Shown here: piece by piece, positions 1-8,816 of the stretch | Position numbering within the stretch: position 1 is the stretch's first letter | Layout: every line of letters starts with the position of its first letter | Source of the DNA: Oscillospiraceae bacterium | Lineage (GTDB): Bacteria; Bacillota; Clostridia; Saccharofermentanales; Saccharofermentanaceae | Assembly: GCA_902782235.1 (NCBI GenBank) | Contig: CACZML010000002.1 | Span: 1 to 64,000 of the forward strand | Length of the DNA: 64,000 bases | Direction: 5' to 3' | Program-made: the position numbers and the translations under genes | The notes under the pieces: generated by a model | The model's database searches: none | What the model saw: the letters and a program-made list of their open reading frames with translations, nothing else | What the model was told of the DNA's origin: nothing

Positions 1-764
1 GCAGAAACGCCCATTCTCTCGAGTGATCTTACTGTGTATACGAAGTGTTCTGTAAGTCCGCCGGTATCACCGTCGAAGATGATAGGCTTTGTCGTAACTT
101 CCATGATATCGTCGATAGTTCTGAATCTTGATGTCATGTCAACGAGCTCGATATCAGGCTTGCCCTTGGCCGTTGAATCGCAGAGAGATGAGATCCACAT
201 AGCATCGAACTGCTCGAGCTTGCCTTCGTGCTCAACGACGGTCTTCTCAACGATAAGACCTGTAAGGCCGCTGTGAGCCTCCATCGTCTTAACGATAGGT
301 GTCATCTTGATAAGCTGTCTTAAACGCTTACGGCGGTATTCAGGCATAGCGAGCTTTTCGCGAAGCTGCATGTCGATCTTCTTAACCTTCTCGTTATATG
401 TGTAAGGAATGTCGATAAGTTCACCGCCATATTCCTTAAGGAGTGCTACAACATTCTCGCGGATGGCACTCTCAGGACCTGTCTTCCAGTTATCACCATG
501 GATGACATAATCAGGCTTGATCTCAGCGATTACGTCGTTATACATTGAATCCTTCTGTACAACTACTTCATCAACTCCGTCGAGCTCCTTATAGAGCTTG
601 ATCCTCTCTTCAAGAGAGATCGTTGGGAATTTGTTGTATTTGATGCGGGCATCATCAGCAAGAGCACCGACAACAACGCGGCCGTACTCTTGTGCCTTCT
701 TGATGATGTTCAGATGTCCGTCATGGATAACATCAGTACAGAAACAGGTATAAACAGTTTTCAT
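1..764 (-). CDS. aepX: Phosphoenolpyruvate mutase (PEP phosphomutase) with N-terminal nucleotidyltransferase domain, 3' end outside window
   Basis: About 254 codons are present and the gene runs off the left edge. The first ~130 residues form a cytidylyltransferase-fold domain with the nucleotide-binding motif VIHDGH near residue 15 and HGDNWKTG near residue 95. From about residue 150 the PEP mutase/isocitrate lyase barrel begins, with the motif IIFDGDTGG that supplies the Mg-binding aspartates in this family. PEP mutase converts phosphoenolpyruvate to phosphonopyruvate, the first C-P bond-forming step of phosphonate synthesis. The catalytic EDKxxPK segment would lie outside the window. The start is an ATG behind AGGAG. 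It is the third gene of a phosphonate module attached to a capsule locus; phosphonopyruvate decarboxylase probably lies further left. The family assignment is firm; the role of the N-terminal domain is not known from sequence. Confidence 0.93.
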   Translation of the reverse strand, partial: MKTVYTCFCTDVIHDGHLNIIKKAQEYGRVVVGALADDARIKYNKFPTISLEERIKLYKELDGVDEVVVQKDSMYNDVIAEIKPDYVIHGDNWKTGPESAIRENVVALLKEYGGELIDIPYTYNEKVKKIDMQLREKLAMPEYRRKRLRQLIKMTPIVKTMEAHSGLTGLIVEKTVVEHEGKLEQFDAMWISSLCDSTAKGKPDIELVDMTSRFRTIDDIMEVTTKPIIFDGDTGGLTEHFVYTVRSLERMGVS

Positions 765-853
765 GGTTCAATTCTCCTAATAAATTAAGGGTATCTGAAT
801 GGCATAAGTTCTCAGTGCTTCATCGGAAACTGCGAAAAAGTCCTCAATAAACT

Positions 854-3145
854 TTACAATTCTGAATTGCCTAAGATCTTATGATACAGATAATCTATAG
901 ATTCCTTATCAAGTGCAATCGGATGATTCTTAAGTCTGTCCACGTTTACAGATGATGCGAGAAGCATATACTCAGCTTCATTTGCAGAAGGTGTGGACAA
1001 ATTAAGTCTCTTATATAACTCATCGAGATATGTGCAGACAAGCTTGGGGTCGTTGAACCCAAAAGTCTCAGCTATATAATCCAGAACTGACTTAAGATAA
1101 TCCTGTCCTCTCGGATCAATGCATTTATCCATATTTTCGAGCATCCACGGGAACAATGACTTTACGCAGAGCATAGCCGCATGACCGTGAGCAAGACCAT
1201 AAAGCGATGTGATCTTATAGCACATAGCATGTCCTGCTGTCGTCTGGGTTATATTGATCGCCTTGCCTGCCTTATAAGCTGCATTAAGCATCTCAAGGTT
1301 AGCAACCTTGTCATTAGCCAGATAACCGTCCAGGTTATCCAGAATAAGGTGGATTGCCTCACTCGCATACGCCTTGCTCTCATCAGTGCTGTTAACTGAC
1401 CAGATGGACTCGATCGAATGGCAGAGCGCATCGAACATGGTGCACTTTCTCTGATAGAGAGGCAGCGTCTTAAGAAGACTGCTGTCCATAAGAACAGTCT
1501 TAGGGATAATGCTCTCGTGGTTGATGGACTGCTTCGCACCGTTATAATAGATGACCGCGAACCTTGTAGCTTCAGAACCGGTTCCTGCCGTTGTGGGAAC
1601 AGCAAGGAACGGAATATCGTTCGGAACGATCTCCTGCTTAAGGAAGTTCTTATCAGGATCCATGTTGGAGAAAAGCTTAATGCACTTCGCAACGTCCATT
1701 GCAGAACCGCCGCCGATCGCGATAATTGCCTGGCATTTCTCCCTGTTAAATACGCTTACGCCCTCAACAACGGAATCGTATAAAGGATTAGGTGAGAAAT
1801 CGCTGAACGTAACGATCTTAACGCCAAGTCTCGGCTCAACGCTGTCCAGATATCTCTTGATGGGCATAACGTTTATAGAAGGACCGCAAACGAGCATAAT
1901 CTGTTTTGCACCGGTGGAAGTGATCCACTTATCGACCTTCTCATAGTTATTCTCAGCAGTGATTATTCCCTCAACGGATTTCCAGACATTAAGCTCAATA
2001 TCACGATTATCAGGATCAGTGAGCTCTCCGCTGAAAGTATTCTCAATAGATGCATATTTGGCATCAGCAGCATATGGGAACTCAACAAGTTTTCCGCCAT
2101 ATTCAGAAAGAAGGCTTATTACTTCGTCCCTGACCGGCTTCTGATAGCCTGTCTTCCAGTTATCACCGTGAACAACGATATCGGGCTTATATTTCCTGAT
2201 ATTGTCTGCGTAAGACAATGTATCCTGGTCTACTACTCTATAGACACCTGCGATGCTTGCAACGAGAGCTTTCCGCTCTGATCTTGGAACGATCGGCGCA
2301 CGCTTGTAGCTTGAGACTACCTCGTCGGAAAGAACGCCTACTGTGAGCTTTCCAAGCTTTGCTGCTTTCTTGATTATCGCAATATGTCCGCCGTGGATAA
2401 CGTTTGTTGAGAAAGACATGTAAACTGATCTGTTCTCGACTTCCTTAAGTCTTGCAGATACGACAGCAAGATCCTCAGGATTGTCGATCTCGGAGCAGAG
2501 TCTGTCCTTAACATCAAAAGCAGCGATATTGCACGCGCCATTAAGCTCATTAAGTGCATTCTCGGCGTAGCACTTGCGGTTGTCGCTCTCACAGAATTCG
2601 ATGATCTTATCAAGCCAGAGCTTCCAGTCTTCACGCTTAAGCTTATAGAGGGCCTGCGCTTCCATCGCGTCATCGAAGAAATTAATGCCGACCTTCTGTA
2701 CGAGGCCGTCCTTGATAACAGCCTTGAAATCCTTCTCCGGCAACGGGATCGTGGAAGATACCTTCATGCAGCTGGTAGGACAGTTCAGTATGTCTTCAAG
2801 CACAGAAGCCTCGAAAACAAGGTCTCCGTGCATGAGTACGATATCATCATCCAGGAATTCTCTTGCGCAGTAAATGCTGTAAATATAGTTGGTCTCAGCA
2901 TAAAGCGGGTTATTTACAAAGGTGAAATTCATCGGAAGGCCTAATGAGTGGCAGTAATCGACCAGAACTGTATCAAAATAGCCCGTAGTCATAACGACGT
3001 CTGTTACGCCACAGTCAAATAAGCACTTCAATTGTCTGGATAAAATGGTCTCTGTTCCTGAGATCTCGGTCATGCATTTCGGGTGTTCTGAAGTAAGCAC
3101 GCCCATTCTGTGGCCAAGACCGGAATTTAATATCAATGCTTTCAC
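854..3145 (-). CDS. Three-domain fusion: sugar-type NTP transferase, cytidylyltransferase-like domain, iron-containing alcohol dehydrogenase (phosphonoacetaldehyde reductase-like)
   Basis: This 763-residue protein has three parts. Residues 1-225 are a MobA/LicC-like nucleotidyltransferase (starts ALILNSGLGHRM; HPKCM is the usual lysine loop). Residues ~240-365 are a second nucleotidyltransferase of the HxGH type (VIHGGH near 253, HGDNWKTG near 325), closely like the N-terminus of the adjacent PEP mutase. Residues ~385-763 are a group III iron-type alcohol dehydrogenase (GTGSEAT near 525, GHAMCY near 637, GLAHGHAAM near 650, matching the metal-ligand histidine region). Such dehydrogenases reduce phosphonoacetaldehyde to 2-hydroxyethylphosphonate in known phosphonate pathways. 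I infer that one polypeptide makes and nucleotide-activates this product. The start is GTG behind AGAGG, and the gene has its own promoter after the upstream terminator. Which substrate each transferase uses is unknown. Confidence 0.85.
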   Translation of the reverse strand: MKALILNSGLGHRMGVLTSEHPKCMTEISGTETILSRQLKCLFDCGVTDVVMTTGYFDTVLVDYCHSLGLPMNFTFVNNPLYAETNYIYSIYCAREFLDDDIVLMHGDLVFEASVLEDILNCPTSCMKVSSTIPLPEKDFKAVIKDGLVQKVGINFFDDAMEAQALYKLKREDWKLWLDKIIEFCESDNRKCYAENALNELNGACNIAAFDVKDRLCSEIDNPEDLAVVSARLKEVENRSVYMSFSTNVIHGGHIAIIKKAAKLGKLTVGVLSDEVVSSYKRAPIVPRSERKALVASIAGVYRVVDQDTLSYADNIRKYKPDIVVHGDNWKTGYQKPVRDEVISLLSEYGGKLVEFPYAADAKYASIENTFSGELTDPDNRDIELNVWKSVEGIITAENNYEKVDKWITSTGAKQIMLVCGPSINVMPIKRYLDSVEPRLGVKIVTFSDFSPNPLYDSVVEGVSVFNREKCQAIIAIGGGSAMDVAKCIKLFSNMDPDKNFLKQEIVPNDIPFLAVPTTAGTGSEATRFAVIYYNGAKQSINHESIIPKTVLMDSSLLKTLPLYQRKCTMFDALCHSIESIWSVNSTDESKAYASEAIHLILDNLDGYLANDKVANLEMLNAAYKAGKAINITQTTAGHAMCYKITSLYGLAHGHAAMLCVKSLFPWMLENMDKCIDPRGQDYLKSVLDYIAETFGFNDPKLVCTYLDELYKRLNLSTPSANEAEYMLLASSVNVDRLKNHPIALDKESIDYLYHKILGNSEL

Positions 3146-3177
3146 GATATATGCCTCTATTCCATAAATTCACGAGA

Positions 3178-3183
3178 ATTATA
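3178..3183 (-). promoter_or_regulatory. Extended -10 promoter of the reductase fusion gene
   Basis: On the minus strand TATAAT is preceded by TGT, an extended -10 element. It lies ~30 bases before the GTG start at 3145 and just after the terminator of the upstream gene. No good -35 is visible, as is common for extended -10 promoters. Confidence 0.6.
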
Positions 3184-3203
3184 ACATAAGCTCTTAAAAT
3201 AAG

Positions 3204-3228
3204 AAAAAGGGGCACTTATTGTGCCCCT
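3204..3228 (-). terminator. Rho-independent terminator after pntC-aepT
   Basis: Minus-strand stem AGGGGCAC/GTGCCCCT with a 5-base loop, followed by TTTTTCTTATTTT. It separates the PntC-AepT transcript from the reductase fusion gene. Confidence 0.9.
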
Positions 3229-3245
3229 CTTGATTCTCGTACGGT

Positions 3246-5054
3246 TTAAGCTTTTTCGAGCACTGCTTTGAATGCTGCAACAAGCCTGTCGTTGTCTTCC
3301 TTATTTCTGATCGCGATCCTTATGTATTTGTCATCTCCGAGCTTGACCGAGAGGTCTCTGATAAGGATGTTGTAATCGAGAAGTTCCATGGAAAGCTTAT
3401 GAGCAGAATAGTTTGTAAGCTCGATCATGAGGAAGCTTGCCTGTGACGGGAAGATCTTAAGGCCGGGAATCTTCTCAAGTTCAGATCTGAATCTTCTTCT
3501 CTCCTGTCTGAACAAGACCTTGGCCTTGTCATAATCCTTCTCGTACTTCTCGTAGATCTGCATGTAGAATTCGGCAAATGAGTTGATGTTCCAGATGCAG
3601 ACATCCTTCTTCATCTTCGCGATTATTTCCTCATTTCCGGATGCGAGGACGCCCAGGCGGAGTCCCGGAACGCCGAACGACTTGGAGATGGACTTCATAA
3701 TGAACAGATGCTTATTTGCAGATACGATATCCTGAAGCATCAATGACCAGTCGTCTTCATCAGCAAAATCAATAAATGACTCGTCGAGAACGATATTTAC
3801 GTTATTTTCTTTTCCCCATTCAACGACCTTGAGCATGTCTTCTTTATGAATGAAATTTCCTGAAGGCATATCGGGATTTACGATTACCAGGTTCTCAACA
3901 GGATTTGCAGTAAAGAAATCCATGATGTCCTGTGCAGTATATGTATATCCCTGAGATGTTGTATCGAAGAAGACAGCCTGTCCCTTCGCGAATCTGTTGG
4001 GATATTCTTCGAACATAGGTCTGATGAAGCCGGTCCTGCCGTCAAGGAATCCCATAACGCTCTTAATAAGTTCGGAAGAGCCGTTGCCGATAACGATGTT
4101 TTCCTGACGGATATTGAAATTTCTGGAAGCCAGGAGCGCGTTTACCTTCATTCCGGAAGGATACTGGGTAAGAAGGCTCGGATAGCTTGCGATCATCTCT
4201 TCGACCATTCTCTTCGGCGGGAAATAAGGATTTACGAGATAGTAGTAATCCAAAAGGCCCGGGAATCTCCAATAACCGCCGTAAGTCTTGTGAAGACGGT
4301 CAAGCTTCTCTTCCTTGTCTTCACAGAATAAGATCTCAACGATCTTAAGATCTTCAATGTCATTTATCTCATACCAGAGCTTGCCGTTAAGCTTAGACAC
4401 CTTGATCTGAGGGTCATCGAGCATCGTAATTACTTTAAGATCATGCTGGAAGATATCACTGTTGCCCAAAGCGCTTGAATATGCCTCAAGGAGCGGAACA
4501 TATACCGAAGAAGAGAAATCCTTGCTGAACTTATAGACATTTACGGGCTTATAGTAATTGCCTGTCGATTCGAAATTGAGCCTTCTTTCAGAAGTAAAGC
4601 CGGTGATGTTATCCTCTCCGTCTACCGTGAGATAAGTTCCGTCCATCCAGTTCTCATACTTATCGACAAGAACGAGAGAATCTTTGGGATCTGCAATTAC
4701 ATCTTCGATTATTCCGTTTTCGAGGATAATGTCCGACTCAAAGAGCAGAGTGTCGTCTTCCGTCAGATAATCCTTGGCCAAAGCCAGCGAATAGATATTA
4801 TTAGTCTTATCGTAAATGGGGTTCTCAACAAAAACAACAGGGGTCTTGATATCAAGTGTTCCAACGTAATCGACCAGTCTCTTTCCTTCATAACCGACAA
4901 CGATTACGATCCTGTCAAGGTTCTGCTTCTCAAGCTGGTGAAGCATCCTGTCGATCAGGGAAACACCATTCACCTCTACCATGCACTTGGTATTGTTACG
5001 GGTGAGTTCCTTTAATCTCTTGCCCATACCTGCTGCTAAAATAACTGCCTGCAT
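3246..5054 (-). CDS. pntC: Bifunctional phosphonate cytidylyltransferase / 2-aminoethylphosphonate transaminase (PntC-AepT type)
   Basis: This 602-residue fusion starts with a nucleotidyltransferase (VILAAGMGKRL, residues 3-13, then NTKCMVEV) up to about residue 240. Residues ~265-602 form a fold-type I PLP aminotransferase. The PLP lysine is in SISKSFGVPG near residue 456, with VNPDMPSGN and VLDESF before it. Bacterial fusions of this type (known from Treponema denticola) transaminate phosphonoacetaldehyde to 2-aminoethylphosphonate and activate it as CMP-AEP. The aminotransferase half resembles histidinol-phosphate/threonine-phosphate decarboxylase enzymes, so on its own it could be misannotated. 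Context (PEP mutase, reductase fusion, capsule genes) supports the phosphonate role. It has its own promoter and terminator, and the ATG follows AGAGGAG. Confidence 0.85.
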   Translation of the reverse strand: MQAVILAAGMGKRLKELTRNNTKCMVEVNGVSLIDRMLHQLEKQNLDRIVIVVGYEGKRLVDYVGTLDIKTPVVFVENPIYDKTNNIYSLALAKDYLTEDDTLLFESDIILENGIIEDVIADPKDSLVLVDKYENWMDGTYLTVDGEDNITGFTSERRLNFESTGNYYKPVNVYKFSKDFSSSVYVPLLEAYSSALGNSDIFQHDLKVITMLDDPQIKVSKLNGKLWYEINDIEDLKIVEILFCEDKEEKLDRLHKTYGGYWRFPGLLDYYYLVNPYFPPKRMVEEMIASYPSLLTQYPSGMKVNALLASRNFNIRQENIVIGNGSSELIKSVMGFLDGRTGFIRPMFEEYPNRFAKGQAVFFDTTSQGYTYTAQDIMDFFTANPVENLVIVNPDMPSGNFIHKEDMLKVVEWGKENNVNIVLDESFIDFADEDDWSLMLQDIVSANKHLFIMKSISKSFGVPGLRLGVLASGNEEIIAKMKKDVCIWNINSFAEFYMQIYEKYEKDYDKAKVLFRQERRRFRSELEKIPGLKIFPSQASFLMIELTNYSAHKLSMELLDYNILIRDLSVKLGDDKYIRIAIRNKEDNDRLVAAFKAVLEKA

Positions 5055-5091
5055 ATATTTCTCCTCTGATGCGCTATAAAAAACAAGTAAT

Positions 5092-5097
5092 ATTATA
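5092..5097 (-). promoter_or_regulatory. -10 element of the pntC-aepT promoter
   Basis: TATAAT on the minus strand about 38 bases before the ATG at 5054, preceded by GTG. The -35 region is weak, so the promoter is a candidate only. Confidence 0.5.
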
Positions 5098-5178
5098 CAC
5101 TTAAGGATACGATGATAAATATCCTGTCATATCTGTCATGGCTTTTGATGCTGTTACCCGGCTTCATAAACATATATT

Positions 5179-6786
5179 TCAGCTGAGCTTTCCTGACAAT
5201 TCAGCCATGATCTCTGATTCAACAGCCATAGCATTCTCCCTGTTATCTGCTACCACGCTTACATATGTCTTGAGCTTGGGCTCAGTACCGGAAGGTCTTA
5301 CGACTACGGAAATATCCTTAGTGTAGAACTTAAGCACATCAGACTTCGGCAGACCGTTCAAGCCCTTGCTGTAATCTTCTGTCTTAATAACCTCCTGGCC
5401 GGCGATCGAATCAAGTCCCTGATGGAAAGATTCCATGATGGATCCCATCTTCTCCATTCCTGCAGAACCGGGGAATTCAAATGAATGAAGTGTATTTAAG
5501 CAATAACCGTATTCTTTATAAAGTTCATTAAGCTTATCGATAAGGCTTATGCCTCTTGTCTTATAGAAAGCAAACATCTCAGCGATAATGAATGCTGCAT
5601 TTACGGCGTCCTTATCCCTTACATAAGAGCCCGTAAGATATCCGTATGACTCTTCAAAGCCGCAGATATAGTCAGATTCCCTGCCCTTGGCTTCCATTCT
5701 TCCGATAACTTCTCCGATGAACTTAAAGCCGGTAAGAACGTTAACAGTCTCAACGCCGTAGTGGCTTGCGATCTTCTCAGCAAGATCCATCGTAACGATC
5801 GTCTTGATGAATACGGGATGTTCAGGCATCTTGTTATGCTTGATCCTCTGGCTGCAGATATAATCGAGCAGCAGGATGCCTACTTCGTTGCCTGAAAGCA
5901 GCCGGTAGTCACCGTCTGCTGTCTTTATAGCGATTCCGCATCTGTCAGCATCCGGGTCAGTCGCGAAAAGAAGATCCGCGCCTGTCTTCTCACAATACTG
6001 AAGTCCAAGCTCCATAGCTTCTCTGATCTCAGGATTCGGATAGGGGCATGTCGGGAAAGCTCGTGTAACAGGCTTTAATCCGGTACCGTTCAACGGTGAA
6101 TATACAATGGTTACGTTCTTATCGATCTCATCTCCGAAGAGGACTGACTGGCTCTTAACCGCTTCAATGAAGCCATCCATTACAGAATCAGGAATATATT
6201 CGATCTTGCCGTCAGCAACAGCTCCGTCAAAGTCAGTTGTCTTTACGTCAGCGAAGATATCCAGCTTCTCGATCTCAGAAAGGATCGTTGCAGCAGCTTC
6301 GGTTGTGATCTGGCACCCGTCAGCTCCGTAAACCTTATAACCGTTATATTTAGCGGGGTTATGTGATGCTGTTATCATAATGCCCTGCGAAGCCTTGAGA
6401 TCTCTTATTGCAAAGCTTACGGTCGGAACCGGATTTAATGTAGGCCAGATCCAAACTTTAAGACCGTTTGCAGCAAATACTGAAGCAGCAACCTTGGCAA
6501 AAAGATCAGATTTGATACGGCTGTCATAGCCGACAACAACGCCAGGCTGACCTTCAACAGTCTTTAAAAGATAATCAGAAAGGCCCTGGCTCGCCTTTGC
6601 TACAACGTAGATATTCATACGGTTGGTACCGGCGCCGATCGTGCCGCGGAGTCCGCCCGTACCGAATGCAAGGTTCCTGTAGAATGCATCCTCAACCGCA
6701 ACATCGTCCATACCCTTAAGTTCGGCATTGATCTCACTGTCTGTTGCAAGCTTTAACCAGCGTTCATATTCAGCTTTGTAATCCAT
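5179..6786 (-). CDS. Phosphoglucomutase/phosphomannomutase (alpha-D-phosphohexomutase family)
   Basis: The 535-residue protein has all four hallmark segments of the phosphohexomutase family: the phosphoserine loop TASHNPAKYNGYK near residue 138, the Mg-binding ATDPDADRCG near 260, the sugar loop GFEESYGYLTG near 372, and the phosphate-binding RPSGTEPK near 500. It interconverts hexose-6- and hexose-1-phosphates. Next to manA and manC it could supply mannose-1-phosphate for GDP-mannose; length and lineage fit a phosphoglucomutase of the PgcA type equally well. Its ATG sits right after the stop of the upstream gene, whose last codons carry the Shine-Dalgarno CAGGAG. It is the last gene of the gmd operon. 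Confidence 0.9.
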   Translation of the reverse strand: MDYKAEYERWLKLATDSEINAELKGMDDVAVEDAFYRNLAFGTGGLRGTIGAGTNRMNIYVVAKASQGLSDYLLKTVEGQPGVVVGYDSRIKSDLFAKVAASVFAANGLKVWIWPTLNPVPTVSFAIRDLKASQGIMITASHNPAKYNGYKVYGADGCQITTEAAATILSEIEKLDIFADVKTTDFDGAVADGKIEYIPDSVMDGFIEAVKSQSVLFGDEIDKNVTIVYSPLNGTGLKPVTRAFPTCPYPNPEIREAMELGLQYCEKTGADLLFATDPDADRCGIAIKTADGDYRLLSGNEVGILLLDYICSQRIKHNKMPEHPVFIKTIVTMDLAEKIASHYGVETVNVLTGFKFIGEVIGRMEAKGRESDYICGFEESYGYLTGSYVRDKDAVNAAFIIAEMFAFYKTRGISLIDKLNELYKEYGYCLNTLHSFEFPGSAGMEKMGSIMESFHQGLDSIAGQEVIKTEDYSKGLNGLPKSDVLKFYTKDISVVVRPSGTEPKLKTYVSVVADNRENAMAVESEIMAELSGKLS

Positions 6787-6788
6787 CT

Positions 6789-7826
6789 TTATAACTCCTG
6801 TTTTGTATTGTTTTCAATTATATCTGCGATCTTCGAATATTCATTCTCATAGATCTTATCTGACCAGCCGAAACTGTCCATCTTCTCAATTACTTTGCCG
6901 ATATCCTTAAGTTCATCGACCTTAATGGAAATCGCAAGCTTTCTGTCCTTTAACTGGTTAATGGTCATGGTATCTTCAGCTGTATCGTCACGCTCAAGCA
7001 ACGCAGTTCTTACACCCGCCGTAACAAACTCTGATACTGTAGACCAGCCTGCCTTTGCGATGCAGTAATCTGCCGCAGCGACATAGTCCTGAGTATTGTT
7101 TGTCTTCGGATCAAGATACTCAACATTATCGCCGATAAGCTTAAGCGCCCTTGTTACGATAAATGAATAAGGGAGTTTGCTAACGTCGATATCAAAATCA
7201 AATCCTGAATTGCTCGCACCGCAAGTAATAACAACGATAGGCTTATCGTGCGCTTCTCTTATTGCTTTTACCTTCTCAGGATCAAAAGGTCTGGCAGAAA
7301 AGCCCACTTCGATGCCTTCGCCGAAGAACCGGCGCGATGATTCATTTGCCAGATCGAAATATATGACCTTATCAGCCTGGTGGTAAGCATCTTTGTAGAC
7401 ATTTACGAGTTCTTCCGGAACAAAGGGTTCATACTGCTCGATCCATGTAAAGTTTGTCATGAGAAAACTTCTGATGCCCTTCTTCTTTGCAGCGATAACA
7501 GCCCACGGGCAGATATCGATGACATAAGCATCAGCATCCACGCTTTCTTCTATAAGGCGTTCCCACTTTGAGACATGTTCCTTTATCTTAGCAACAGTTG
7601 CGTCAGTGTCGATGATAAGCGAACCGGGAATTACAACAAGGCCGGCGTCAGTATTCTCGACGATTATCTCAGCTTTGTGGTCCAGATAGTCATCTGTCAC
7701 TTCAGCCTGCTGTTTTCCTGTGACAACAGTTACTTTATGACCTCTTCTGATGAGCTCTCTCATAACGGGAAGCTCTCTCATAAGATGGCCGAACCCGTGA
7801 TCGGTAATATAATAAGCAAATTTCAT
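6789..7826 (-). CDS. Glycosyltransferase-like protein, GT28/MurG-type fold
   Basis: About 345 residues. The N-terminus (YYITDHGFGHLMRELPV) is the glycine/histidine loop of GT-B enzymes related to MurG and to the N-terminal part of sugar kinases with glycosyltransferase-like folds. The C-terminal half has ITCGASNSGFDF and CIAKAGWSTVSEFVTAG, the donor-binding pattern of GT28 proteins. It probably transfers an activated sugar during assembly of the local glycan; donor and acceptor are unknown. An in-frame TTG lies 9 bases upstream, but the ATG at 7826, just after the manA stop, is the simpler start. It lies inside the gmd-fcl-manC-manA-pgm operon. Confidence 0.7.
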   Translation of the reverse strand: MKFAYYITDHGFGHLMRELPVMRELIRRGHKVTVVTGKQQAEVTDDYLDHKAEIIVENTDAGLVVIPGSLIIDTDATVAKIKEHVSKWERLIEESVDADAYVIDICPWAVIAAKKKGIRSFLMTNFTWIEQYEPFVPEELVNVYKDAYHQADKVIYFDLANESSRRFFGEGIEVGFSARPFDPEKVKAIREAHDKPIVVITCGASNSGFDFDIDVSKLPYSFIVTRALKLIGDNVEYLDPKTNNTQDYVAAADYCIAKAGWSTVSEFVTAGVRTALLERDDTAEDTMTINQLKDRKLAISIKVDELKDIGKVIEKMDSFGWSDKIYENEYSKIADIIENNTKQEL

Positions 7827-7828
7827 AA

Positions 7829-8803
7829 TCAACAACTTACATCCAGGATCTGTGCCTGACCGTGGAGCTTCATTTCGATGCTGCTCGCAGGAACAAAGAT
7901 GCAGTCTCCTTTAAAGAAATTGAGCATAAAGCCGTCAGCTGCTATTATTCCGCAACCGTCAACGCAGAGCAATGCATGGAACGAGTTTTCTTCAGTCTTG
8001 TAAGATGCAAGTTCCCTGTTAACCTCTGTGTTAAGAAGGAGTCTCTCGACCTGGAAATACTTGCACCGGCATAAAAGCTCACTTGCACATCCTGACTTAT
8101 ATCTTAAGACTCTCATAGGCTGGCGAGGAGCTGCGGAAGCCTTAAGTTTAGCTACTTCCAGGCCCTTACCGATATTCAGTTCTCTCTTTTCGCCGTTCTT
8201 GTCGACACGGCCATAGTCGTAAAGACGGTATGTGACGTTGGAATTTTCCTGGATCTCAGCGACAAGGCATCCGGAACCGATTGCATGAACCGTGCCGGAT
8301 TCAATGAAGAAAAGATCGTTCTTCTTTACCGGCACATGATTCAAGAGATTGCCTACCGTACCGTCATCTATTGCCTGCTTTACCTCATCAGCTTCAACAT
8401 CACGGTTAAAGCCATAGATGAGCGAGGCATCCTTCTTGGCATCAAGAACATACCAGAGTTCTGTCTTGCCAAGCTGGCCCTCATTTGCAAGGCTGTATTC
8501 ATCGTCGGGATGAACCTGTACAGAAAGGTCCTTATTTGCATCGATGAGCTTTATAAGGATCGGGAAATGACCGTTTGCAACCGTGGAAGCATGTGTTCCG
8601 ATATATTCAGGATGAGCTTTTAAGACCTCTGTTAATGTCTCTCCCGTAGTGAGCACAGAGCATCCGTCAGGATGCGTGGAACATACCCAAGCCTCTGCGA
8701 AAGGATCGGCATCCATGCCGAACTTGAAGTCATCATTAAGCCTTGAACCACCCCAGAGGTAGTCCTTGGCAGCAGGCTTTAACAAGAACGGCTTGTTATT
8801 CAT
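7829..8803 (-). CDS. manA: Mannose-6-phosphate isomerase, class I
   Basis: The 324-residue cupin protein contains the conserved metal site QVHPDDEYS near residue 97 and the family motif GKTELWYVLDA near 113. It interconverts fructose-6-phosphate and mannose-6-phosphate, the entry to GDP-mannose. The length is that of the short Firmicutes ManA proteins. The ATG follows AGGAGAG. It lies between manC and the GT28-like gene in one operon, giving a complete route from fructose-6-phosphate to GDP-fucose within the operon. Confidence 0.95.
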   Translation of the reverse strand: MNNKPFLLKPAAKDYLWGGSRLNDDFKFGMDADPFAEAWVCSTHPDGCSVLTTGETLTEVLKAHPEYIGTHASTVANGHFPILIKLIDANKDLSVQVHPDDEYSLANEGQLGKTELWYVLDAKKDASLIYGFNRDVEADEVKQAIDDGTVGNLLNHVPVKKNDLFFIESGTVHAIGSGCLVAEIQENSNVTYRLYDYGRVDKNGEKRELNIGKGLEVAKLKASAAPRQPMRVLRYKSGCASELLCRCKYFQVERLLLNTEVNRELASYKTEENSFHALLCVDGCGIIAADGFMLNFFKGDCIFVPASSIEMKLHGQAQILDVSC

Positions 8804-8816
8804 CTGGTCTCTCCTG

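Noticed and set aside
1249-1946. Several 120-150 codon frames on both strands within the reductase fusion gene
   Set aside because: They are shadows of the real minus-strand gene, with arginine/serine-rich compositions and no ribosome sites.
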